The notes under the pieces are model-generated. The model did no database searches and was not told the DNA's origin. It saw only the letters and a program-made list of their open reading frames with translations. Below, piece by piece: positions 13,101 to 23,670 of a DNA stretch of 64,000 nucleotides. How positions within the stretch are numbered: the stretch's first letter is position 1; every line of letters begins with the position of its first letter. Origin of the DNA: Neodiprion pinetum (Eukaryota; Arthropoda; Insecta; Hymenoptera; Diprionidae). The translations under genes and the position numbers were made by a program. The stretch covers positions 32,851,089 through 32,915,088 of the forward strand of contig NC_060232.1 of the NCBI RefSeq assembly GCF_021155775.2, in the 5' to 3' direction.

Positions 13101-14223
13101 GCTCACCATTGCGTCTGGGTTCAGAAGGTTCAAGAATCTCGCGACAATTTTCCATCGATGAACAATGAACCAGATGCTGCCTTGGTACGTGTCTCCGGCA
13201 TCCAGGTAGAGTGTCGGGACACTTCCAGCTCGAGCACTTCTGACCACTGTCGCTACTCGGCCGAAACCTCCGATGCATTCGTTGTTCGCTGCGTCCGCAT
13301 CGCTGCACGTGCCGAATAACGTTGAGGTCTGTTCGAACCTGCGTAAACAGAATATCGGGTTACCATTACGCCACCATAAATTCTGCGTTTCGTTTTGTGT
13401 TTGCACATAAATTCGGTAACTTCTTGAATCGGCCGTTCTGCGAGGTACACGGTTGATCTTTTTTAAAATTAAACTATTCCGCGAATATACCGCCTACTTT
13501 TAGACTCTCGACGTTCACCGGAATTTACATCAGTTTCCCTATTATGAGATTTGATGGCCACGCACAGTTATTACCAGTATAATGATATTTCGGGTTAACT
13601 TAATGGTTGGCTATGAAAACTATCTATAGCTCTCGATTGTTTCATACGATACACGAGGGCTGTTTTGAGACTCTGTTACCATGAAAAATTGGTAGAATTT
13701 ACTACGATTTAGTATTACAGTGTTCTGACTCAATCGTCGCGAAATACGCATGAATTAACGGCCAGAGGTCAAGAAGTACGACGTACAGTCAAAATCTGAG
13801 CAGTACTAACCCCGAAAATGATGATCTTTCGAAATTACCGAGACACTTTTTCTTCTACTTGTCAGAAACTTGAGTTTTATAATTAGATGATCTACTAATA
13901 GCAGAGCTCTTAGGTTCTCTGAGTTATACAACTATAAATAGCGATGTAGTTAGTACTATACCTACGATGTGCCGGGCATGTATGTTATTTGTCACGCGGT
14001 TTGTCGCGTGTATCTCGAACATCGTCTTTGCTGTTAAATCAGAGCTGAATGGTCGGTCGGTCCCCTCTTACCTCGAGTGCATGTCGTTCGTATGGAGAAC
14101 CTGCAGGTGAAAACCACCCTCTGCATCGCGGGTACCGGCGATCGTCCCCTGCACAGGACTGGCGACGGCCACCCCGAAGAAGACCAGCAGTACGGCTGCT
14201 GAGCAGACACAGCGGCACCGCAT
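10179..14223 (-). CDS. 5NUC: 5'-nucleotidase/apyrase family ectoenzyme, GPI-anchored type (gene A)
   Basis: Extracellular enzyme removing phosphate from nucleotides (AMP, or ATP/ADP if apyrase-like). Nine exons: 14072-14223, 13107-13338, 11893-12295, 11503-11699, 11275-11439, 11095-11199, 10817-10984, 10560-10749, 10179-10366. All junctions are GT-AG and in phase, giving 599 residues, close to the roughly 570 usual for the family. Residues 7-22 are a signal-peptide core. Metal-site motifs: NDMH (D47, H49), GDTYQG (D100), GNHEFD (N132, H133), GHSG (H232) and GGHTN (H255, N257). C-terminal domain motifs: ECNMGNLVTDAM (369-380) and GGDGF (F526). The last exon encodes a Ser/Gly-rich stretch then a hydrophobic tail (ITTIILPLLF), typical of GPI-anchor signals. 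Nothing is broken. Whether it acts on AMP or also on ATP/ADP cannot be told from sequence. Confidence 0.92.
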
Positions 14224-17200
14224 TACAATTCAAAACCCACCGAGCAACTGGGAACCACCGTGAGCAGCTTCTTCGAGAGCAGTTTAACGACAGTGATAAA
14301 ACTCAACGTGACCGCGAATCCCGTAAAACTGGAGCTCGGGAAGGGAGAGATTTCGAAATGAATTGGCGACGAGCGCGACCATCCCGTTAGGTATCAGCCG
14401 CTTATTGCGGTTGCATCATGGACCGTTTTGCTTGCTTGAGGGTAAGTCTGATAATAAATTTTGACAAACGGTGTTCGGATCTAATGAATGCACTGCAGTA
14501 GCAGAATTAAAGAAAACAGTTCTAGAAACGGTACAACGGCGTTTTCCGACATCGAGCATCTATAAGCATTTCCGGTCAGTCATATATCTAACAATTGTTT
14601 GAGACTTGTGCCGAGTCAGTTTCACAGCTGAAAGGTTAAACCATTGCATCAAATTTCAGTTGACGTCTAATGCTCGGAAATCAAAGAATTTCATGACAAA
14701 CGAACAAATGATACCCGTGCAGGTATTTCCGGGTCCTTCGCTAAATTCAGGGTAACGATGATCAGATGATGCGCTGCCAATAACGGAGCCATTGTCTACC
14801 GTGTTACTCATCATTGAGTTGACGCAAGACGCATCATTCCCGATTGATGACAAGAAAAAAAAAACCTAAAATTACGATTGTGTAATCTATTTAATTTTGA
14901 GGCGATCGCGCAGAATTTATCGCTGATTAGTATGGAATTTAGTTTTACACTACAGTTATTTAAATTTTATCGGCACTGTATATCAGTTACTTTTGCGTCT
15001 TATTTTACACGATTTGGATTGCAAGCAGATTTTTGACTGATCTAAGAATCTGTTGAAATTCAAAAACAAAAGTGGTTCATTATATTCTTGATAAATGCCA
15101 CCGCTGTGACAATACGTAATTTGGAAACAGTTCTACCAGTTTGTATTACAAAATTCGCCACTGCGATCGATCATGTGATATGGAAATGACAGGAATTCAA
15201 AAAACGTGAATAATAATTACGTCTATTATAAAACATGTAACGTCGCTGTAAGAGTATGGTGAACTCATCGTTCACCTGCCTCTTTCTGAATGGATATGTC
15301 ACCTGAGCTAATAGCTGCTAATAATTAGCGTTCGCGTTAACAAGTCCGAACGGCACTGACAGCTAGTCGATAGAATTTTCCAACTAGGTACAATTACTTA
15401 TTGCAAGAGAGTCAATCGCAATAAAAATAAATTACGGTCACTTATTTCGACGGTGATTTTGATGATTACGTAATGCTTTTCTGATCGACTTGTTAGGTAA
15501 GTACATAAAAGTTTAAGGCATTCGGAGCACAAACATATCACGTTCTCGTTCAGATTTTACGTAATTTCTATTCTACGGAATATACGGAATATATACTATC
15601 CGATTATATTCGCGCATAATATAGTTCCGACTCGAACTGACCGAACGGAAACACTGCGGAACTTATCGCACTGCCTATTCTATTTCATGTCACAGGTTGA
15701 TATACGTGAAACCGTATGTTCGTCATCGTCGAGCACCGGCATCAAGACCAAATACGGAAAAGTAATAGGAAGCTACCTACATGCTTAATTGATACGCAAT
15801 TTTTTTCACTGAGCTTCATCACTTTCAGCCATTAACTCAGTTCATTCTTAACTTTATTGGCAATATTTTATATAATTGGTACCTCTATAGGCATTTTATT
15901 TATTTAGATTCAACTGTGGGACAGCAAAAAATTGCAAAAAAGATTACGGTGGAATCAAAACTACGTATTGCTAAAGCTTATGTACGTGTGGATTTTCGGG
16001 ACACGAGAAGATATATGAGATAACAGTTTTTCTCCTGTCAAAATTGACCTTCCCCGACGAATCCCTCTCTCATCTAAAACTTATGGCAACTCATTTTCAG
16101 TTGATTCAATGACTCTTCTTAATTTAATCTCTTGTAAGATCACCGAGAGAAAAATAAAATAAGAATTGCGTATCTCTCAAAAATTCGTAAGTTTTACGCG
16201 AGCGCTTCTTTACCTAAAATGCGAAACTGTGAAGACTGAAGAAGATAAACTCGTAAAGTACAGGCATAAAGTCAGTAATACTGCCGCTCTGGCTAAGAAT
16301 CAGTCTAGTCATCACTGCGGTTTATAGTGTACGCTTATAATTAGAAAAAAATTTATTAAGTCTGAACTTTATGTAACAAGTTGTGAATAGCTGTTTCATT
16401 CTATTTTAAACTTCAGAGTTGCAAAACTCTACAACAGTCAGTTACGCTTCTTCATTACGTTACAGATGATGTGTTTTATAATTGCATAATAAGTTGAAAT
16501 CTTTCTTAATAAGAATTGTATTTAAATTATACGTAAGTTGAAAAACTTCGCTCAAGTTTCCGCTGCGGTTTCTGTGTCTACATACAGCAAATTATTTTCC
16601 ATTCTGTTTTACGCATTTACTTTTTGAACAAATAATATTCCACCTTGTAACCGTCAATATGAGTATCCTTTCACTGACCTCTGTACAAATTCAAAGTAAA
16701 AAAATTCCCGGCCGTCTTCAACTTTAATAAGATGATTTCTTTTTTTCCTGAACGAACTCTCGAGCCGTCACTAAATTTTCTCACAAGTAGACAGCAAGGC
16801 AGCCATTATTAATTCAGCCACCGTTGTGTATATAAATAAATATGTACTCATATAATTACTACCTGGAGTGACACGGCAAGATTGTTTTTTTTTTTTAATC
16901 ATAGGGCAAAATAATCATTATTTGCGCCGAATCGTTTGAATAGTGACGGTGAGCATGAAATTGGATAACGACTTTATTGAGAGAGATTTTTTCCGTCGCA
17001 CGTAACACTGATCAAATAAGGAATGGCCATTGTATTTCTCAAAGAACTATAATTTCAACCTGTGTATGATTAATCAGTCTGTGTTGGTTCTGAAATAAGC
17101 GCACAACCTAAAGATTTTGCCGATTGATAGGGCAATTATCCTATGAAACATGGAATCTACGATAGTTCAAGACCTGTTCTGAAGTCCACTGCTGTAACAA

Positions 17201-18274
17201 GCTGTGGAAAAAATGTACTCATTTCGATCTCCAGTGTTAGATTACGTCTTATATTTATTACCAAACTTCCCTACTTTTTAAATTAAAATAGAAAATTTTA
17301 TTACTTTTATATTTAGTGTAAATTAGATGGCTTCATGTTCGGAACAAAGGGAAAAGATTGTCTGGTGTATTATTTTTAAAATTGAAGATTTCAGGCAAAA
17401 TTCATCTAAGTTCTTTTTTTTTCTACGAACAATCGCTTTATCCTCATCCTAGTTTTGATATGATCAGATTGTCGGTTTATGCAATGTTGCAAAAAAGTAC
17501 ACTACACATCTACATAGCTCGTTTCAGATATTTACTGCTTCTCAGTTGAGAGAATTATGCATACTTCGCGAGTATGTTATTGGAACCGATCTGCTATGTA
17601 AAGTATTTTTCTTTCACTCATTATTTTGATATTGAAGTATACAATTATTTGTATATTTTCGCAGCCGAGCGACAATCCATATAAACTCGACAATTGTACA
17701 CGATTATGACAGATGCTTTCAGGTTTACTGTATTTATTTTTAAAAGTTTTATCAGTTTCAATGCAGTCGTAAGAGCAATTTATTATCAAGCCTCTCCTAA
17801 CAATAACCTCATCGTAACATAGATTGCAAACAATAATAAGATACGTTATTCGCTTCGGCAAAAAGAATTCCATGTAAAAAAAATTCGACTGATTTTAATT
17901 AGGAGCCAGGTAGAACGACTTCATAATTATTATCGAATAAATATTCATAAGTATAAGCAAGAGGAGCCACAAAAATAAAAGTTGCAGTGCCTTAAACTTA
18001 TAGCCGAGCATGTCACTCCTCGTTAGAGGAATCTGTAAGCCAATCTAAATATTCCGCGTCGCATTCAGGCTTAGATTTACGTGTCTCAAGGTTTAGGCAC
18101 GATTTCGATCCACAAAATATCCGTACCAACGCATATTTAATGTATTCATATTTGCAGTATATACATATTCGTGCATCTACTTCGACACTGTACGCAATAA
18201 AAACCGAATCGTCATCTTTACACCCATTTTGAATTCACCTAGCTTCAATGATTCGACCGCGGTGAAGATTTTAC
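14224..18274. other. non-coding region between alternative first exons of gene A
   Basis: No nucleotidase exon other than the two first exons is visible here, and no other gene was recognised. If the distal first exon is used, this is intron. 16301-17130 is the original-locus copy of a segment found twice more in the cluster, and similarity to the third locus continues to 18590. The 170 bases above the proximal ATG (14224-14395) are GC-richer and may be the proximal promoter. Confidence 0.5.
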
Positions 18275-18590
18275 CTCGAGTGCATGTCGTTCGTGTGAAG
18301 AATATGCAGTTGCAAAGCTTCGCCAGTGGCTCGGGGCACGGTGGCTGCTGACGCAGGTCCTGCAGCATTCAGGATGAGCAGGAAGGCCGCCGAGAAACCC
18401 AGGATGTCGTAAACCGTCATTTTCAGCACACGAGGGTAGACCGTGCTTCTATCACCAGTCACTTTAAACGTAAACTAACGACGATGATGACAGTCACTTA
18501 CTTGATCGATCAAGCTTGATTAGTCGATAAGCGAGGGCCGGAAAGGCGAGAAACAGAGGTGCGAGTGACAATCGCCTCGAGATTCTCAGC
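16301..18590. repeat. segmental duplication, locus 1 (source of the antisense exon copy)
   Basis: 16301-17130 matches 31347-32170 and 40847-41669 almost base for base, including shared strings such as CCACCGTTGTGTATATAAAT. The third locus continues collinear with 17131-18590 up to 42686, except that 17481-17936 is missing there. The segment contains the distal gene A first exon. It has no open frame shared by all copies. Confidence 0.85.
18275..18420 (-). CDS. 5NUC: alternative distal first exon of gene A (signal peptide + first metal motif)
   Basis: ATG at 18420 opens 48 codons plus two bases and ends at a GTAAAA donor. The peptide starts MTVYDILGF, has a hydrophobic core (SAAFLLILNAAG) and an Ala-rich cleavage region, and ends LHILHTNDMHS. 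It therefore supplies the same first metal motif (NDMH) as the proximal exon at 14072-14223. Both stop after AG of an Arg codon, so both fit exon 2 at 13338. No other matching exons lie downstream on this strand before gene A, so an alternative promoter giving a 597-residue form with a different signal peptide is the simplest reading. A relic of a lost gene is the alternative. Confidence 0.72.
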
Positions 18591-20433
18591 GGCACTGAAA
18601 CTGCGAGGCAAGATCACGTGCTTTAAACGATAATTCCTCTATTTGCCGAAGCTACGGCGAGAAACGGGCGTGCAATTTTATCGCGAACATCCGCCGTTCG
18701 CGAAAAATAATCAATGCGCTACAACCGGTCGGGACTTCACAGCCGGTATTTTACGTTTAATACGTTGATAGATATTGGTAACCGTAATTCCGTGTGTTTA
18801 TTATGTATGACCAGACAGTAGCTGTAGTCACTTTTTCACCCCCGCATCGACTATTCGGAACACTGTGGAAATAGGACACAATAACAAGGTTTTCACTGCT
18901 TAAGAATGAAAAGAACTCCTTCTGATCTGATTTCTTTTCAGTATCAGTTAAAGTTTGTGATAAAAATTCCGACGACAAGCGCACTTGAAAAATTTCGAAG
19001 CTTTTGAAACTCGGTTTCGGACACCGACGTCTGAAGGCCAGCGTTCCTCGGCTGACGAGCTTCGACTGAGGCGGTTGACACGACTAGGTTTCATTTATCC
19101 TACCGTTTGTCTTTCCGGTTATTGCAGAAAGTTGTTGTCAGCATTTTTTCGGATTTCAACGATCGGTTTATTCGATCCCGTTTTATCCATTGTAGCGCGT
19201 TTAATCAATGGAATTTCGTTACATAATTATGGGTGACGATTAGTCCAACAATTGGTGGGCCTTCATAAATACGCCAATGAAATGACAAATGAGCCATCAA
19301 ATTGATCGAATCAGTTGAGTGGCAGAGCCTTGTACGTAAATCTAAATTTCAATGTTATATGGACTTTGGCCAGACCCTGAAGCAGATATAATTATTGTTA
19401 TCAGTATTAGGCTTGTCTGAAAAATAATTGAGGTTTTTATTCGCTCACGTGAAATCGTTGTTCCGATGATTAATCACGGGAGAAAAAGGTGCACGCATGG
19501 CATTGAACGAAGTTATTAGCGAAAGCGAGTTTGCAGGGCGCACTTATTATGCAGTTATTATCAAACTTTACCTGTGACTAGCGAGTCGCGCATTTCGTTA
19601 TACGGTAATCAGAGTCTCGTTTATTGTTTGTTATCTTTTGTCTGTAGGTACTCTTAGCTCGTTGTCCTCGGAGTAGTGAGCGTGATTGGTCAACTTCTAG
19701 CGCAATTACAATTAGCAAAAGCCGTCGTGCAGCTACGTGGCATTAGTTAACTTCTTCTGCATCACGTGTAAAATATCACGCAAAGCGATGCCAAGTCAAG
19801 ACCAACGTCACCCACACCGTATATCATATGCAGAAAAGTAATGACTCGTTTTAGCCTACTTAAACGTGTTCTAAAAAAGACAGGTGCGTCGAGTTGCGCA
19901 AACTGTTCTCTAACGTGCTATGGCACAATTTTGCTGCCTTATTGAGCCGCGGTACAATCAAGACCAAAAAAACATTGTGGGATTGTTCTTTTGTGACGTA
20001 ACAGATAACGCTCGATACCGCTTGATACGAAACGTAAGAAACCGTCTGAAGTGATACTCGGGGAGGGAGGAGGTCGCAATGTCTGTCAAGATGGTAGTGC
20101 CGTTTGCGGAACCGATCATTGAACACTGCGTGGTGAGTTTTCACTCAAGCTTATTACTAGTAGCGCTTTGACATTTGTCATTTTAGCAAATTCACGTCAT
20201 CTAGAAGAGCAAAATGACGTCTGACTTTGATCTGACAATTGTGAAGATGGAAAGGCACTACGCAATTATTTTTAAGTGTAGCACACTCGACTTTCTCAGT
20301 ATGTTCGAATTTGCGAGGCAAAGTTAATTACCTCCAAACTAGGTGAAGGTAATTTTTTATTGAAGAAGATGATTTATCTTGACCTTGGAGATTTGTTGAT
20401 TAAAGTTATTCTTGGATATGAAGGTCACAACTC
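18421..20433. other. intergenic region upstream of the distal first exon
   Basis: No gene recognised on either strand. The first 170 bases are the likely distal promoter of gene A, and the same DNA is duplicated at 42526-42686. 18560-18740 is CpG-richer than the rest. Open frames near 18985 and 19860 show no domain and no splice context. Confidence 0.45.
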
Positions 20434-22085
20434 AAAACACTTTTTATCGTGTTAACGTTTCGGCCCTGGTGGGGGCCCTCCTCAGAACAATTTTATTTAA
20501 ATATCTGTCACGAACAAAATAAAATAAAATAATATACAAATAGGTTTGACAAAATAAGACATATTGGTGTAAATAATATGCAAGGTTTTGAAGCAAGTAT
20601 AAAAGAGGAATTACCTCATATGAGATGACACTTCCAATTACATAAATGCGTGTTGGTAATTGATGAATAAATAGAACAAAAAAGGCAATAAAGACAAAAA
20701 CCGAAACACACTGCGTTCGCGACACGTAACTCCCACGAATTCATAATTATAGTTGGTTTGTTAAAATGAAATAAAATACACAGCCGTTATGGTTGAGTCA
20801 GAGCACATAAGCACAAGTGGAACGTCTAGTGTGTAGTGGGAGGAGGTCGATCTCGATAGTTATCAGAGCAACGCAGAGTCAACGGGTTAAACGGAGAACA
20901 AAATTTTTTGTTAAGGAGGTAAAATCGAGAGCAAGCTCAGTCGGTAATGGACAAATTACAATGGTCGTATCACAGAGGTGTAAATATTACTTAGATGTTC
21001 TATGTCTTGTTTACGGTTGACAGAATTAGGATGTGCTACGATATTGCACATTTCTAACAGTAGCCTATTATAATACAAAGGTTCAACGTCAATAATGCTA
21101 GCTTGAGAATAATTAAAAGAGTGGTCGAAATCGATGGCATGTCTCGTCAATGCAGTATAATTATCCTCGTGTTCATGGATATTGCGTTTATGTTCGGTTA
21201 TCCTGGTGTGTAGTTGTCTACTAGTTTGGCCTATGTAAGCCTTGTTGCAATGATTGCAAGGTATTTTGTAAACTACACCCGAGCGATTGCCCAGGGGTAA
21301 GGGGTCTTTACCCGAATCAAACATCGAGGATATATCATGTGCACATTTGCCCACAAATTGAATTTTGTACTTGGAGAATGTTCTGTTGAGTGACTCAAAC
21401 AAACCCGCAACATATGGGATGGAAATATAGCTTTTTTGAATGGTTTGTGTAGTAGTTGTATCGAAATTGTTGTTAGGGCTAGTAGATGACAAGATGGAAT
21501 CATATTTAAACTTTATATGTTTGTTGAGCAGGCGAGGTGGATAGTCGTTCTTAAATAGTACCTGCTGAATCAAGGACAAATTTTTATTGTGAAATTCCAT
21601 ACTTGAGAGTCGGATCGCTCTGTCAACTAAGCAATTAATCGTTCCAATTTTGTATGATCTGGGATGGTGAGAATGGTAATTTAAATACCTTTGTGACCAA
21701 GTAGCCTTGTGGAACCAATCAGTTTTAATGAGCTGATTATCATTGATAATCAGGACATCTAAAAAGCTGATTTGGTGATTAGACTCTAATTCAGATGTAA
21801 ATTGTAGTCTCGGATGGAAACTGTTGAAAACTGAAAGCATTTCTGCGACTTTATGCGAAGGGACAGCTGTAATTATGTCGTCAACGTATCTGAAAAAGAA
21901 TGAAGGCTTGAAGTCTAGTTTATTAAGACAGTGTTGTTCAAGGTCATCCAAAACCAAATCAGACAAAATTGGAGAGAGCGGTGAGCCCATCGGTAAACCA
22001 TACGTTTGAGCATATATGTTGTGGTTAAATTTAAATATGGCAGCCTTAAAACATATTTGCAAATTTGTAATTTTTTATTTTATTT
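20434..22085 (-). mobile_element. Penelope-like retroelement, 5'-truncated (RT + GIY-YIG)
   Basis: One 368-residue frame (ATG at 22062, stop at 20956). The N-terminal part holds reverse transcriptase motif B (GLPMGSPLSPILSD) and motif C (FFRYVDDII). After a linker comes a GIY-YIG endonuclease (VVYKIPC, AYIGQTSRQLHTRITEHKRN). RT followed by GIY-YIG is the hallmark of Penelope-like elements. Motif A and everything before it are missing, so the insertion is 5'-truncated, as is common for target-primed retroelements. The frame is intact for its whole length, suggesting a fairly recent insertion. Both outer limits are estimates; the 3' non-coding part contains a hammerhead-like motif. Confidence 0.88.
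20445..20490 (-). ncRNA. hammerhead-ribozyme-like motif of the Penelope-like element
   Basis: On the minus strand CTGAGGA (20479-20485) is followed by a GC hairpin (GGCCC paired with GGGCC, loop CCACCA) and then GAAAC (20457-20461). This is the hammerhead core order CUGANGA, stem II, GAAA. A short CGU/ACG pairing follows as a possible stem III. Penelope-like elements are known to carry minimal hammerheads in this position. The expected A-U pair and NUH cleavage triplet are not clean here, so activity is doubtful. Confidence 0.5.
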
Positions 22086-23670
22086 GACTAATAAGCACCT
22101 GAGAAAGTAAATACATACGTCTGTCATATTATGTTTCATTTGAATTATTCGTTAAGTCAATTCGTTTCGGTGAAAGGTGCTACTTACGCTCCAATTCTGT
22201 ATAAACATACGACATCGCTCGATGTTGGATCGCGCTGAAATCGATAATCTATGTCGCTGTAAAGTTTTTGTAAATATTCTTAGTATGAAAGGCATTCTGG
22301 TGATTCTGATGCAAATTGTTTCTTCACACGTCAAGCATTTATCCCAAGTGCTACAATTAATAATGACGTAGTGTATCTCGTTAAGATGCACGTGTATGAT
22401 TGGATTTAGGTTAAAGTCGGGATCGACTCATTATTCTAATATAGGTCGTAATCGTCGATGTTGATTATAAGAAAATAATAATCTGATAAAGCTTAGATAA
22501 TTTGAATAGTATTCCGTATTTGTGTCAAATTATTCTTTCGCGCGATATAAATCCTGCATCGAGCTAACTCATTTCCATGGCAATTAGTAAACCGACCGTG
22601 GACATTTTGTACCCTAGTTGAAAAATATTGTATAAGTATTTCATGTTATATGTTATGTTATTATGTTATACAATTATCTGTATTGGTAAAGAAAACTGCA
22701 TGAGAGAAGTTTTATTATTTTCATTCTGGTATTCCCAATCCAGGCGAGGGGTTATGGATACTTTACCATCCAATAGTAGATTTTTTAATTACAGCGCTGG
22801 GGAGTCCTCGAGCTTTGTAAAAGTGGCGCGTTCCATGTCAACGGAAAGGATAATTGCACGCAAATTTTTCTTGTGAATACCAGTACAAGTCACGGCTAAA
22901 ATTATTCCACAATTCTTTAGTGTTGTTCCGCTTTTCCCAAATAGGTATTTCTTATTCAAGAATTCGTATGTTCTTTAGTCAATCTCGTCAACACGTCAAA
23001 CATAGCGAATTAAAAAACGGATTTCTTTTCGGCCAACACTTGTACAAAGTGAGGACAACGTTGTGTCGCAATTTTTTAGTTTTAACGCTTTTGCTTACTG
23101 TACTCTCTCAATTACTGTAGTCTAACTATTCACACACGTATTACTAGCAATCTCTCCACGTTTATTTTCAAGAACTTGAACAAAGCTTTAACTACGCTTC
23201 ATGTCTCGGCTTATACGCACCTTCTAAATAATATTGGTGACCACGACTGCGTCAATTTCCGAACTCTTACATCATTAGTTTCTGCTTATTACTGTGTACG
23301 AAACACTCTACGCATTTCAAAGTGTTCGCGTGAGAAGGTAACAGTACCCGATTGAAATTTGTAATAATTTCTATTCCGGATTCTGCAATTAACTGCACGG
23401 ATTTCAACTTAGGGTCAAGATCTTGAGTTCTGTAAATTGAAATTTCGAATTTAGGGAGATTATCGTAATCAGATGCAGTTAGCGAAGGGTTAACACATGC
23501 ATTTTCATCATTTCTTGTTAAATCAATGTTGTTGTCAAATATCATAAATTTTGGCTGCTATGTATGAGTATTTCCGAGTTGGTTGGTTATACGTCAATTT
23601 TTTCTCTCCTGTGGAGCGAATCAAACGTGAGTGGTTTTGTAATTTAATACACGCATGCACTTTCAGCGCC
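22086..23670 (+). promoter_or_regulatory. upstream region of apyrase-like gene B
   Basis: No coding exon before the ATG at 23671. 22270-22889 is the B copy of an upstream segment also found at 33655-34262 and 43425-44030. 22890-23627 is present only here. The sequence CACTTTCAG just before CGCCATG could be an acceptor, implying a 5' UTR exon farther upstream. Conservation of this block in front of all three copies suggests it carries the promoter. Confidence 0.4.
22270..22889 (+). repeat. upstream repeat of the apyrase units, copy B
   Basis: Shares long collinear stretches with 33655-34262 and 43425-44030, for example the strings around TTCTTCACACGTCAAGCATT and TTTTTTAATTACAG. This copy differs more from the other two than those differ from each other. 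Confidence 0.75.

Noticed and set aside
14656..14853. 65-codon minus-strand frame upstream of gene A
   Set aside because: No signal peptide, no nucleotidase motif, and no splice junction in phase with gene A exons.
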